From assembly GCA_029960065.1 (NCBI GenBank), contig JASCOF010000002.1:744001-808000 (forward strand): DNA of 64,000 nucleotides, in the 5' to 3' direction. The notes under the pieces are model-generated. The model worked only from the letters and a program-made list of their open reading frames with translations, ran no database searches and had not been told where the DNA came from. The stretch is from Flavobacteriaceae bacterium PS02336 (GTDB lineage: Bacteria > Bacteroidota > Bacteroidia > Flavobacteriales > Flavobacteriaceae). Below, one piece after another: positions 34,702 through 43,962 of this stretch (position 1 is its first letter; each line of letters starts with the position of its first letter). A program made the position numbers and the translations under genes.

Positions 34702-37023
34702 TTAAGTTACAGGATTTTCAACCGCGGCTCTCATTTCTTGAGCGGCGTTTACCATTTCGATTAACGCTTTTTTGGTTTCGTCCCAATGGCGGGTTTTTAA
34801 ACCGCAATCTGGATTTACCCAAAGCTGGTCTACAGGAATTACAGCCGAAGCTTTTTCTAATAAACGAACCATTTCTTTGCTCGATGGCACGCGCGGCGAG
34901 TGAATATCGTAAACGCCAGGTCCAATTTCGTTTGGATATTTAAAGTTTGCAAAAGCATCTAAAAGTTCCATTTGCGAACGCGAACATTCAATTGTAATAA
35001 CATCCGCATCCATGTCGGCAATGTTTTGGATGATGTCGTTGAATTCGCTGTAACACATATGGGTGTGAATCTGCGTATCATCGTTTACACCGCTTGCCGA
35101 AATTCTAAACGCTTTTACAGCCCAGTCTAAATATTTTGCCCATTCTTCTTTTCTTAACGGAAGACCTTCACGAATTGCAGGCTCATCGATTTGAATAATT
35201 TTGATTCCAGCTTTTTCTAAATCGACAACTTCATCGCGAATGGCCAAAGCAATTTGTGTACAAGTTTCAGAACGTGGCTGATCGTTACGAACAAACGACC
35301 ATTGTAAGATTGTTACAGGTCCTGTAAGCATTCCTTTTACCCATTTTGGCGTTAAAGATTGCGCGTATTTTGACCATTTTACCGTCATTGGATTTGGTCT
35401 AGAAACGTCTCCGTAAATAACAGGCGGTTTCACGCAGCGGCTTCCGTAGCTTTGAACCCAGCCGTTTTTGGTGAAAGTAAATCCAGCCAATTGTTCGCCG
35501 AAATATTCGACCATATCATTACGTTCGAATTCTCCGTGAACCAAAACATCAATTCCCGTTTCTTCCTGAAAACGAATTGTAGCTTCGGTTTCTTTTTCGA
35601 TTAAGTCATTGTATTGTTCCGTTGTTAATTCACCTTTTTTGAATTTTGCTCTCCAGCTTCTTACTTCGGCTGTCTGCGGAAAAGAGCCAATTGTTGTAGT
35701 GGGAAATAAAGGAAGATTTAAAGCTTCAATCTGACTTTTTCTTCTTGCTGCAAAAGTACTTTTACGTTTATCGTCAGAAGCTGTAATTCCGGCAACACGT
35801 GCTTTAACTTCATTATTATGAATTAATTTTGAAGTTTTACGATTGTCGTTTGCAATGACATTTCTTTCGTAATCAACAGAGTTTTTAACGTCAACTTCGT
35901 TTGATGCGAATTGTTTCAACAATACAATTTCGTTGATTTTTTGTTTAGCAAAAGCCAGCCATTGTTTAATTTCTGGTGTAAGAGTTTCGTCGTTTGTCTC
36001 TAAATCTAAATCGCACGGACTGTGAATTAAAGAACAAGATGGCGCAACTAAAACTCTATTTTCGCCTAAAACATCGGTTGCTTTTTTGATTAATTCCAAT
36101 GATTTCTTGAAATCATTTTTCCAGATATTTCTTCCGTCAACAACTCCAAGTGAAAGATTTACGTTTGAAGCCAGTTTTCCAGATTCTAAAATATCATCTA
36201 ACTGAAGCGGACAACGCACTAAATCTAAATGGAAAGTATCAACTGGCAAAGCCAAAGCTGTCTCTAAATTTTCTCCAAAACAGTCAAAATAATTGGCTAG
36301 AATAACTTTAAGTTTTGGAAAACGAGCATTGATTTCGTTATACACTTTCGTGAAAGTATTTCTTTCTTTGTCCGTTAAATTTAAAGCTAAGAAAGGTTCG
36401 TCAAGTTGAATATATTCGGCATTTTCTGCTTGTAATTTTTCGAAAATTTCGAAATAAACAGGCAATAAAGCATCGATAAGATCAATTCGGTTAAAACCTT
36501 CTTCTTTTTCTTTTCCTAAAAGCAAATAAGAAATAGGTCCAATTAAAACGGGTTTTGTTTTAATTCCCAAAGCATTTGATTCCTTAAATTCATTGATTAT
36601 TTTTTCTGAAAACAATTCAAATTTTTGGTTTTTTGTAAATTCAGGAACAATGTAATGATAATTGGTGTCGAACCATTTTGTCATTTCCATTGCTACAACA
36701 TCTTGACCGTCTTTTTGCGCGCCTCTTGCCATTGCAAAATACAAATCGAGAGAAGAATTTGTTTTAGCCAATTCATGATAACGTTCTGGGATTGCACCAA
36801 CAGTCAAAGTCAAATCTAAAACCTGATCATAAAAAGAAAAATCATTAGACGGAATTAAATCCACTCCGGCTTCTGATTGTAAATGCCAGTTTCTAATTCT
36901 GATTTCTTTTCCAGCGTCAAGAAGTTCTTCTGCAGAAATTTTTCCTGCCCAATATAATTCGCTGGCTTTTTTTAATTCTCTGTTGCTCCCGATTCTTGGA
37001 TAACCTAAGTTGTTTGTTTTCAT
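34702..37023 (-). CDS. metE: Cobalamin-independent methionine synthase
   Basis: A 773-residue two-domain MetE. The N-terminal NNLGYPRIGSNRELKKA and the catalytic C-terminal TTTIGSFPQTAEVR, EPAIREGLPLR, THMCYSEFNDI (zinc His/Cys) and NPDCGLKTR motifs are all present. It methylates homocysteine from 5-methyl-tetrahydropteroyl-triglutamate without B12, so the window encodes both synthase types. It has no SAM or B12 riboswitch in front; a divergent Lrp-type gene with a candidate operator lies between. Confidence 0.97.
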   Translation of the reverse strand: MKTNNLGYPRIGSNRELKKASELYWAGKISAEELLDAGKEIRIRNWHLQSEAGVDLIPSNDFSFYDQVLDLTLTVGAIPERYHELAKTNSSLDLYFAMARGAQKDGQDVVAMEMTKWFDTNYHYIVPEFTKNQKFELFSEKIINEFKESNALGIKTKPVLIGPISYLLLGKEKEEGFNRIDLIDALLPVYFEIFEKLQAENAEYIQLDEPFLALNLTDKERNTFTKVYNEINARFPKLKVILANYFDCFGENLETALALPVDTFHLDLVRCPLQLDDILESGKLASNVNLSLGVVDGRNIWKNDFKKSLELIKKATDVLGENRVLVAPSCSLIHSPCDLDLETNDETLTPEIKQWLAFAKQKINEIVLLKQFASNEVDVKNSVDYERNVIANDNRKTSKLIHNNEVKARVAGITASDDKRKSTFAARRKSQIEALNLPLFPTTTIGSFPQTAEVRSWRAKFKKGELTTEQYNDLIEKETEATIRFQEETGIDVLVHGEFERNDMVEYFGEQLAGFTFTKNGWVQSYGSRCVKPPVIYGDVSRPNPMTVKWSKYAQSLTPKWVKGMLTGPVTILQWSFVRNDQPRSETCTQIALAIRDEVVDLEKAGIKIIQIDEPAIREGLPLRKEEWAKYLDWAVKAFRISASGVNDDTQIHTHMCYSEFNDIIQNIADMDADVITIECSRSQMELLDAFANFKYPNEIGPGVYDIHSPRVPSSKEMVRLLEKASAVIPVDQLWVNPDCGLKTRHWDETKKALIEMVNAAQEMRAAVENPVT

Positions 37024-37049
37024 TTTTTGATTCAGTATTTTTTACTGTA

Positions 37050-37057
37050 CAAATGTA
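37050..37057 (-). promoter_or_regulatory. -7 element of metE
   Basis: TACATTTG on the minus strand, perfect TAnnTTTG, 27 bases before the metE start. Confidence 0.55.
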
Positions 37058-37073
37058 TTTAATTGGTATTTAA

Positions 37074-37100
37074 TACTTAAATTTGACTTTATTTTAAGTA
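37074..37100. promoter_or_regulatory. Inverted repeat operator between metE and lrp
   Basis: TACTTAAA-N11-TTTAAGTA. It covers the lrp -33 TTG (37083-37085) and sits where the metE -33 would lie. An Lrp-type site is inferred. Confidence 0.5.
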
Positions 37101-37113
37101 AAATGTATTTTTG
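37083..37113 (+). promoter_or_regulatory. Promoter of the Lrp-type gene
   Basis: TTG (37083-37085), 20 bases, then TATTTTTG (37106-37113), matching the flavobacterial consensus. Confidence 0.6.
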
Positions 37114-37181
37114 AAATTCAATTATTAAGATTATTTTACTGTGAAAATCTATTTAATGAACTTTTGACCGTAAAAAAAACT

Positions 37182-37643
37182 ATGGAAAATCTAGATAAAA
37201 CGGATTTATTGATCCTAAAACACCTTCAAGAAAACTCTAATATCAATACAAAAGACTTGGCGAGTAAATTATTCTTAACTGTTACTCCAGTTTACGAACG
37301 CATTAAAAGATTGGAGAGAGACGGTTACATAACTAAATATGTCGCACTTTTAGACAAGAAAAAAATGAATCGAGGCATGACCGTTTTTTGTAACGTCCGA
37401 TTAAAAGAGCACGCTAAAAATGTTGGAAGCAATTTTGTAAAAGATATTGTGGCACTTCCTGAAATAATCGAATGCTATAATATTGCGGGTGATTACGATT
37501 TTATGCTGAAGATTCTGGTTCAAGATATGGCTAGTTATCAGGATTTTGTCATGAATAAATTATCAACCATAGAAAACATCGGAAATACAAATAGTATTTT
37601 TGTAATGGGAGAAATCAAACACAGCACTGCTTTGGAGTTTTAA
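37182..37643 (+). CDS. Lrp/AsnC family transcriptional regulator
   Basis: A 153-residue protein with an N-terminal winged helix (LDKTDLLILKHLQENSNINTKDLASKL, TVTPVYERIKRLERDGYITKY) and a RAM/ACT ligand domain (EIIECYNIAGDYDFMLKILVQDM). Start at ATG 37182; the in-frame TTG at 37164 is unneeded. It is divergent from metE, which suggests metE as a target and an amino acid such as methionine as ligand (inference). Confidence 0.93.
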   Translation: MENLDKTDLLILKHLQENSNINTKDLASKLFLTVTPVYERIKRLERDGYITKYVALLDKKKMNRGMTVFCNVRLKEHAKNVGSNFVKDIVALPEIIECYNIAGDYDFMLKILVQDMASYQDFVMNKLSTIENIGNTNSIFVMGEIKHSTALEF

Positions 37644-37649
37644 TTTTTT

Positions 37650-37821
37650 TTGCCACAGATTCTACAGATTAAAATGATTTTTTTAGAAGTAGTGTTTAGA
37701 TTTTTTGCCACGAATTTCAATAATTTACACAAATCATTGTGCTTAAATTAATTCGTGAAAATTCGTGAAATTCGTGGCAAAAAAAATATTTATTGTTTTA
37801 AATCAAATTAATCTGTGGCAA
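37650..37821. repeat. Nested inverted repeats (GCCACAGATT outside, GCCACGAATTTC inside)
   Basis: The outer pair TTGCCACAGATT (37650) and AATCTGTGGCAA (to 37821) encloses a second pair, TTTTGCCACGAATTTC (37703) and GAAATTCGTGGCAAAA (to 37781). The inner unit also contains repeated AATTCGTGAAA words. One repeat seems to have landed inside another. Confidence 0.7.
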
Positions 37822-37911
37822 TTTTATCCTAAAATAAAGCGTATTTTTGAAATCTTAAATTACCAATTTAGATCAGCAATCTAAAATCTTTAATCAACAA
37901 TCTAAAATCAA

Positions 37912-39258
37912 ATGAACTGGGAACAACTTTTATCATTAAGACGTCAAGGCGATACAAGCAAAAGATTACGTGTAGAACAAGATGATACTCGTTTAGGTTT
38001 TGAAGTAGACTATGACAGAATTATATTCTCGTCGGCCTTTAGAAGTTTACAAGATAAAACACAAGTTATTCCGCTTTCTAAAACCGATTTCGTGCATACG
38101 CGTTTAACACACAGTTTAGAAGTTTCGGTTGTAGGACGTTCGCTTGGACGTTTGGTTGGAAAAAAGATCATTGAAAAATATCCTTATTTAAAAGAAGTTC
38201 ATGGTTATCATATGAACGATTTCGGTGCGATTGTAGCTGCGGCTTCATTGGCGCACGATATCGGAAATCCGCCTTTTGGGCATTCTGGTGAAAAAGCAAT
38301 TGGCGAATATTTTTCTATCGGAAACGGGCAGAAATTTAGAAATCAGCTTACGGATAAACAATGGCAGGATTTAATTGATTTTGAGGGAAATGCAAACGGG
38401 TTTTCTGTATTAACAGCAAGCCGTCCAGGAATCGAAGGCGGACTTCGTATTTCATATGCTACTTTGGGCGCTTTTATGAAATATCCAAAAGAAAGTCTTC
38501 CGAAAAAACCAACCAATGATATAGCAGATAAAAAATACGGTTTCTTTCAATCTGATAAATTATTTTTTGAAGAAGTTGCCAAAGATATGGGAATGATAGC
38601 CAATAAATCTGGAGAGAATATTGGTTTTGAAAGACATCCTTTAGCATACTTAGTGGAGGCAGCAGATGACATTTGCTATACTATCATTGACTTTGAAGAC
38701 GGAATAAATCTAGGTTTAGTATCTGAAGATTATGCTTTAGAATATTTGATTAAGCTGGTAAAAGATAATATTGGTGTTGCTAAATACAAAACATTAGAAA
38801 CTAAAGAAGATCGAATTAGTTATCTTAGAGCTCTTGCTATTGGTTCTTTGATTAATGATGCAGTTGATGTTTTTATTGAAAATGAAGAAGCAATTCTAGC
38901 CGGAAAATTTCCTTATGCTTTAACAGATAAAAGCAAGTATAAAGCTCAGATGAATGATATTATTAAACTTAGCGTTGAGAAAATTTATCAAAGCCGAGAA
39001 GTCATTGAGAAAGAAATTGTCGGTTATCAGATTATCCAGACTTTATTGGATAAATTTATAACGGCTTTCAATAATAAATATGAAGGAACTGCTTCAAACT
39101 ACGACAAGTTGATTTTAAAAATGCTGCCAGAAAAGCATCATTTAGATAAAGGTAATTTGTATGAACGCCTTTTACACATCTGTCATTATGTTTCATTATT
39201 AACTGATGGAAATGCGTTAGAGTTGTACGAAACAATTCAGGGACAGAAAAAGCGCTAG
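37912..39258 (+). CDS. dgt: Deoxyguanosinetriphosphate triphosphohydrolase-like protein
   Basis: A 448-residue HD-domain dNTPase. FRSLQDKTQV then HTRLTHSLEVSVVGRSLG (first metal His) and SLAHDIGNPPFGHSGEKAI (HD pair), and LVEAADDICYTIIDFEDGI near 245 complete the metal site. It cleaves dGTP (or other dNTPs) to nucleoside and triphosphate. A TATTTTTG -7 element is at 37842-37849. Confidence 0.93.
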   Translation: MNWEQLLSLRRQGDTSKRLRVEQDDTRLGFEVDYDRIIFSSAFRSLQDKTQVIPLSKTDFVHTRLTHSLEVSVVGRSLGRLVGKKIIEKYPYLKEVHGYHMNDFGAIVAAASLAHDIGNPPFGHSGEKAIGEYFSIGNGQKFRNQLTDKQWQDLIDFEGNANGFSVLTASRPGIEGGLRISYATLGAFMKYPKESLPKKPTNDIADKKYGFFQSDKLFFEEVAKDMGMIANKSGENIGFERHPLAYLVEAADDICYTIIDFEDGINLGLVSEDYALEYLIKLVKDNIGVAKYKTLETKEDRISYLRALAIGSLINDAVDVFIENEEAILAGKFPYALTDKSKYKAQMNDIIKLSVEKIYQSREVIEKEIVGYQIIQTLLDKFITAFNNKYEGTASNYDKLILKMLPEKHHLDKGNLYERLLHICHYVSLLTDGNALELYETIQGQKKR

Positions 39259-39275
39259 ATGCATGTATTATAAAT

Positions 39276-39316
39276 AAAAAAAGCTTCTTTTAGAATTCTA
39301 AAAGAAGCTTTTTTTA
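39276..39316. terminator. Bidirectional terminator between dgt and the DUF3078 gene
   Basis: AAAAAAGCTTCTTTTAGAAT and ATTCTAAAAGAAGCTTTTTT are perfect complements. Confidence 0.9.
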
Positions 39317-39329
39317 TGTTGTTTTTATT

Positions 39330-40331
39330 TTATTTAAAAGCATAGACCAGACCAACACCAAGAACTTGTCTTAACTGCATTCTAGGTCCGTCGTTTACCT
39401 GACTTTTTGTTCCTGTAGTTGGATCAACAACGTCTTTTTTAGTCTTAATATCATCATCATAAATTAAGTGAACTCCAATATTTGCTTTTACATAAGCATT
39501 CACCACAAGATCTAATCGAGTATCATAATCGATATCGACATTTCCGAATTTATTCAAATAATCGGTATAAAGGCTTAATCTATTTTCGTAGAAGACGTTT
39601 TTGTAAATTTCATTTTTCATGTAAGCAGTAAAAAGGATACCAAATTCGGCTTTTACCTTTTGACCTTCCTCAATTAATATCTGCTGCGTAGGATCTAGCG
39701 GATCTGGTGCATAAATTGCTTTCTTAACCCCGAAAGAACCTTGATTTGCAAGATATTGATCTAATACTAAAGTAGTTTTTAATGTAATAGGAGAGAAGTA
39801 AAATACTCTATTTTTAGCTTTATTAGCATTCTCAGCTCCAGCTCCCAGAAAGATATAAGCTGGTGCGAAAGGCTTAGAGATAGCAACATCTCGATTTGGG
39901 TAATTGTAACCGTTAGTAAACTGCGTATTGAAGTTTAATTTTGAAGAATAATACCAGTTTGATGCTGTATCTTTTCTGAATCCATAAGTAGAGTTGAACT
40001 GGAGGGCGTCGTCAGTTTTTCGTAGTTCGGTTCCGTCTTGTTTATTTAAACCATATTTTACGATAAGTTCGTTTACCCATTTATGGTTTTTTCTTGCGTA
40101 AGTTCTTCCAAATTCTCCTTTAAATAAACCAGAAATAGAACTTGTTCCACCGGCACTCCAGTTTACAAAAGCAATTTCTGAAATGTCAAATCCTAATTGA
40201 TTCTTTTTTGACCAATTGGAAGGCGGTTTTGGTGCCTGATTCGGACTCAAAGTGGTTTGTATAATCTGTGCGAAGTTGCTCGAGGCAGATAAAAGAAGTA
40301 ATAATAAAAGGGTAGAACGCAATAATTTCAT
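39330..40331 (-). CDS. DUF3078 outer-membrane-type protein
   Basis: A 333-residue protein with a signal peptide (MKLLRSTLLLLLLLSASSNFAQ). The WSKKNQLGFDISEIAFVNWSAGGTSSISGLFKGEF segment is typical of DUF3078, and alternating strands to the C-terminus (RQVLGVGLVYAFK) suggest a beta-barrel. It lies 30 bases after dxs on the same strand and is probably co-transcribed. Function unknown. Confidence 0.88.
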   Translation of the reverse strand: MKLLRSTLLLLLLLSASSNFAQIIQTTLSPNQAPKPPSNWSKKNQLGFDISEIAFVNWSAGGTSSISGLFKGEFGRTYARKNHKWVNELIVKYGLNKQDGTELRKTDDALQFNSTYGFRKDTASNWYYSSKLNFNTQFTNGYNYPNRDVAISKPFAPAYIFLGAGAENANKAKNRVFYFSPITLKTTLVLDQYLANQGSFGVKKAIYAPDPLDPTQQILIEEGQKVKAEFGILFTAYMKNEIYKNVFYENRLSLYTDYLNKFGNVDIDYDTRLDLVVNAYVKANIGVHLIYDDDIKTKKDVVDPTTGTKSQVNDGPRMQLRQVLGVGLVYAFK

Positions 40332-40361
40332 TAGGTAATTTTTTTTGGTATCGCAAAATAA

Positions 40362-42149
40362 TTATTTTGAACGGTTAGAAAAAAGGTTTACTAAACTTTT
40401 AACGTCAATTTTACAGATTTGTTGCAGTTGGTTTACTGTTCCATGCTCTAAAAATTCGTCTGGAACACCCAAAATTTCAATACTGTTTTTGAAATTATTA
40501 GAGGCAGCAAACTCTAAAACTGCACTTCCAAAACCACCATTTTTAACTCCGTCTTCAATTGTAATAATATGCTCAAAAGTTGAAAATATAGTTTTTAAAA
40601 TACTGATATCTAAGGGTTTAATAAAGCTAAAGTTGTAATGGGCGATGCTTTCAGGATAATTTGATTGCTCCAAAGCGTCGATAACATTATTTCCAATTGT
40701 TCCGGCCGACAGAACAGCAATTTTCGTACCATCTTTTAGGCATTTTGCCTCGCCAAATTTAATTTTTTCATAATGTCCGAAATTTTCTACTTGCCAATTT
40801 GTAGTTACACCTCGACCTCTCGGATATCGAATTGCAATAGGATGATTCAGTTCAAGCTGCACTGTGTATAGAATGTTTTGGAGCTCAATTTCGTTCAGCG
40901 GTGCATAGATTATCATGTTTGGAATAGAACGCAGATAAGCTATATCAAAAACGCCGTGATGAGTTGCGCCGTCTTCGCCTACCAGACCTGCACGATCTAA
41001 GCAGAAAATAACCGGTAAATCTTGTAAAGCTACGTCGTGAATAACCTGATCGTAGGCACGCTGTAAAAAAGTCGAATAAATATTGCAATAGACAATCATG
41101 CCCTGCGTTGCCATTCCGGCGGCAAGTGTTACAGCATGCTGTTCTGCAATTCCGACATCAAAAGCACGTTCTGGCAATTCGTCCATCATAAATTTTAAAG
41201 AACTTCCAGATGGCATTGCAGGTGTGATTCCGATTATTTTTTCGTTCTTTTTGGCCAAATCTAAAAGGGTTAAACCAAAAACATCCTGATATTTAGGCGG
41301 TAGATTTTCTTCTGATTTTAAAAGAATTTCTCCAGTTGAAGCATCAAATTTTCCAGGCGCATGATATTTCACCTGATTTTCTTCGGCTTGCTGTAAACCT
41401 TTTCCTTTGGTTGTAACGATGTGAAGGAATTTTGGACCTTTTATCTTTTTTAAGCGATTTAATTCTTTGATCAGTTTAGGAAGATCATGACCATCAATTG
41501 GACCAGAATAATCAAAGTTCAACGATTTAATCATGTTATTCTGTCTGGGATTTTTACCGTTTTTAACAGTTGTAAGATATTGTTTTAAAGCACCAACACT
41601 CGGATCGATTCCGATTGCGTTGTCATTTAAAATAACAAGGATATTAGCATCTGTAACTCCGGCATGATTTAAGCCTTCAAATGCCATTCCGCTGGCGATA
41701 GAAGCATCGCCGATAACTGCAATATGCTCTTTTTCGAAATCGCCTTTTAGTTTAGAGGCAATTGCCATTCCGAGCGCGGCAGAAATAGAAGTCGAAGAAT
41801 GCCCGACACCAAAAGTATCGTAAACACTTTCGGTTCTTTTTGGAAAACCAGAAATTCCGTCGATCTGTCTGTTGGTATGAAAAATTTCTCTTCTTTCGGT
41901 TAAAATTTTATGACCGTAAGCTTGATGACCAACGTCCCAAACCAATAAATCATCAGGAGTATTAAAAACATAATGCAAAGCAATTGTAAGTTCTACAACG
42001 CCTAAACTCGCGCCCAAGTGACCTTCTTTTACAGAAACGACATCAATAATAAATTGGCGCAATTCCTGAGCAACCTGCGTAAGCTGCTCTTCTTTTAAAA
42101 GACGTAAATCGGCTGGATTGTATATGTTGGAAAGTAAATCGCTTTTCAT
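40362..42149 (-). CDS. dxs: 1-deoxy-D-xylulose-5-phosphate synthase
   Basis: A 595-residue thiamine diphosphate enzyme, first step of the MEP isoprenoid pathway. GHLGASLGVVELTIALHYVF, WDVGHQAYGHKILTERR, GVGHSSTSISAALGMA, GDASIASGMAFEGLNHAG (ThDP motif) and the transketolase parts AEQHAVTLAAGMATQG and DRAGLVGEDGATHHGVFD are all there. Slightly shorter than the 620-residue bacterial norm. Confidence 0.97.
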   Translation of the reverse strand: MKSDLLSNIYNPADLRLLKEEQLTQVAQELRQFIIDVVSVKEGHLGASLGVVELTIALHYVFNTPDDLLVWDVGHQAYGHKILTERREIFHTNRQIDGISGFPKRTESVYDTFGVGHSSTSISAALGMAIASKLKGDFEKEHIAVIGDASIASGMAFEGLNHAGVTDANILVILNDNAIGIDPSVGALKQYLTTVKNGKNPRQNNMIKSLNFDYSGPIDGHDLPKLIKELNRLKKIKGPKFLHIVTTKGKGLQQAEENQVKYHAPGKFDASTGEILLKSEENLPPKYQDVFGLTLLDLAKKNEKIIGITPAMPSGSSLKFMMDELPERAFDVGIAEQHAVTLAAGMATQGMIVYCNIYSTFLQRAYDQVIHDVALQDLPVIFCLDRAGLVGEDGATHHGVFDIAYLRSIPNMIIYAPLNEIELQNILYTVQLELNHPIAIRYPRGRGVTTNWQVENFGHYEKIKFGEAKCLKDGTKIAVLSAGTIGNNVIDALEQSNYPESIAHYNFSFIKPLDISILKTIFSTFEHIITIEDGVKNGGFGSAVLEFAASNNFKNSIEILGVPDEFLEHGTVNQLQQICKIDVKSLVNLFSNRSK

Positions 42150-42212
42150 TGTAAGGTAAAAAGCAAATTTACGGTTTTAAATTTAATTTTATAGATGAGA
42201 TATGTTACAAGA

Positions 42213-43076
42213 CTATTGTAGCGTAATTGGCAAAGAATATTGTCTTTTTACTTTTTTGCCTTCAGATTGTCCCGGCTGCCATTTAGGGCACAATTTTAGC
42301 ACTCTGATAATTTCATTTTCTATTGCCTGATCGACCGCAGGTGAACATTCAAGAAAAGATACAGAACCATTTTTTTCTACTGCAAACGCAAGTCTTGTCT
42401 TTGCAGCATCTAAATCTTCGGGTCTTTTAAATTCTTTTGCAAAAAAGGTATAGAACTGATCAATGCCGCCTGGGAATTCTGCATTGGTTTCAGATACAAT
42501 TTCTCCAGTAACGTAAATAGGTTCTTTGGATAAATTATTTTTAACGCTTTTTGTGTGTTCTGATTTTGAAGATGATATCTTTTCTGATTTTAGATTCTCG
42601 TTTTCTTTTGTTTTGACAGATTTATGAGAATCAGCTTTTGGTGGAGGTGGAACTGAATCTTTACTGTTGATTTTAGCTTTGCCAATAACGCTTTCGTCTT
42701 TTTCAGTATCAGAAACAACTTCAACTTTATCAATTTTTTGTTTTTGACCTTCTTTATTTTGACAGCTGAATAATGTTGTTCCCATAGCCAAAAATAAAGC
42801 CAGCAGAAACATTTTATAATAGTTAGTTTGTGTGTATAACACTCGATTTGGAATTTGAATTGTAATTGTATCTAGCTGTGAATTATTAAATCTTCCGCAG
42901 ATTTTCTTGTTTTGATTTTGAATGAAAAAATGCTGGATTTCTTCTGGCATCATAGAAGTAAAATCAACAACCGTTTTAGAACAGCTTATACAAAAACGAC
43001 CATTTTCATCTGGTATCATTTTGCTCCAGTTTTCATGACATGGTTTGGGAATTGTTATTTGGTGTTTTCTTTCCAT
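42213..43076 (-). CDS. TonB C-terminal-like protein with cysteine-rich N-terminus, paralogue 1
   Basis: A 287-residue protein. The N-terminal cytoplasmic part has C..H and FCISCSKTVVDFTSMMPEEIQHFF, a pattern common in Bacteroidota TonB-like proteins, perhaps zinc binding. A membrane segment (KMFLLALFLAMGTTLFSC) and a Lys/Ser-rich linker follow. The end, EFPGGIDQFYTFFAKEF...LAFAVEKNGSV...KLCPKWQPGQ, is a TonB C-terminal domain. Its start overlaps the stop of the upstream paralogue by one base. It may deliver energy to receptors. Confidence 0.85.
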   Translation of the reverse strand: MERKHQITIPKPCHENWSKMIPDENGRFCISCSKTVVDFTSMMPEEIQHFFIQNQNKKICGRFNNSQLDTITIQIPNRVLYTQTNYYKMFLLALFLAMGTTLFSCQNKEGQKQKIDKVEVVSDTEKDESVIGKAKINSKDSVPPPPKADSHKSVKTKENENLKSEKISSSKSEHTKSVKNNLSKEPIYVTGEIVSETNAEFPGGIDQFYTFFAKEFKRPEDLDAAKTRLAFAVEKNGSVSFLECSPAVDQAIENEIIRVLKLCPKWQPGQSEGKKVKRQYSLPITLQ

Positions 43077-43903
43077 TATTTAATTGTGATCGGTAAAATA
43101 TAAGAAGAACGGACAATTTTATTTTTCAGTTTTCCTGGAATCCATTTAGGAGCTGATTTTAAAACTCTAATAGCTTCTTCTCCAATTTCTTTTGGTGTAT
43201 TTTTAACAATGTTGAAATTGCTTAAAGTGCCATCTTTTTCAACAACAAATAAGATAGATATTTCATCTTTAAAATTTTCTATTTGTTTTGGAGCAGCATA
43301 ATTTTCATTAAAAAAATTATAGAATTTCTTTATTCCTATTTCCGGAACAGCTGCAACATCTAAATCGGTTGAATTGTATATAATATCATACCTGAAATTT
43401 CCTGTTTCAATAGGATTGGGAGGTAGCAAGACTCCTATTGTAATTCTTTCTTCAGGTTTTTTATATTTTGTTTTTTTAGATTCGATCTGATGTCCGTAAC
43501 ATGAGGATGGAACTTCGTCTTCATCTCGATCTGCATTATCAACAATTTCGATTTTATCAATTTTTTGTTTATTTCCATCTTTCGTTTGACAACTAAACAA
43601 AGTTGTTCCCATTGCTACAAACAATGCTAATAAAAACATTTTGTGATAGTTTGTTTGTGTATGTACAACCTGATTTGGAATTTGAATTATGATTGTTTCT
43701 AATTGAGAGTTTTTAAATCTCCCACAAATGCCATTGTTTTGATTTTGAATGAAAAAATGCTGGATTTCTTCTGGCATCATAGAAGTAAAATCAACAACCG
43801 TTTTAGAACAGCTCATGCAGAAACGACCATTTTCCTTTGGAGTCATTTTGTTCCAATCTTCGTGGCAGGGCTCCGGAATGCTGATTTTATAATTTTTATC
43901 CAT
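43076..43903 (-). CDS. TonB C-terminal-like protein with cysteine-rich N-terminus, paralogue 2
   Basis: A 275-residue paralogue of the next gene. CHEDWNKMTPKENGRFCMSC, the same membrane segment and QNQNN region are nearly identical, but the linker and C-terminal domain (IGIKKFYNFFNENYAAP...ILFVVEKDGTLSNF...KSAPKWIPGK) have diverged. ATG 43903 is preferred over the in-frame TTG at 43909. The pair shows conserved sensor/anchor halves and diverged periplasmic halves. Confidence 0.83.
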   Translation of the reverse strand: MDKNYKISIPEPCHEDWNKMTPKENGRFCMSCSKTVVDFTSMMPEEIQHFFIQNQNNGICGRFKNSQLETIIIQIPNQVVHTQTNYHKMFLLALFVAMGTTLFSCQTKDGNKQKIDKIEIVDNADRDEDEVPSSCYGHQIESKKTKYKKPEERITIGVLLPPNPIETGNFRYDIIYNSTDLDVAAVPEIGIKKFYNFFNENYAAPKQIENFKDEISILFVVEKDGTLSNFNIVKNTPKEIGEEAIRVLKSAPKWIPGKLKNKIVRSSYILPITIK

Positions 43904-43949
43904 ATTCAAATCAAAATTTAAATGTAATAAAAAATACGTTCCAAAATCC

Positions 43950-43957
43950 TACTTTTG
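43950..43957 (+). promoter_or_regulatory. -7 element just before tadA
   Basis: TACTTTTG, perfect TAnnTTTG, ends only 5 bases before the tadA ATG, implying a leaderless or almost leaderless transcript. Confidence 0.45.
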
Positions 43958-43962
43958 CAATT

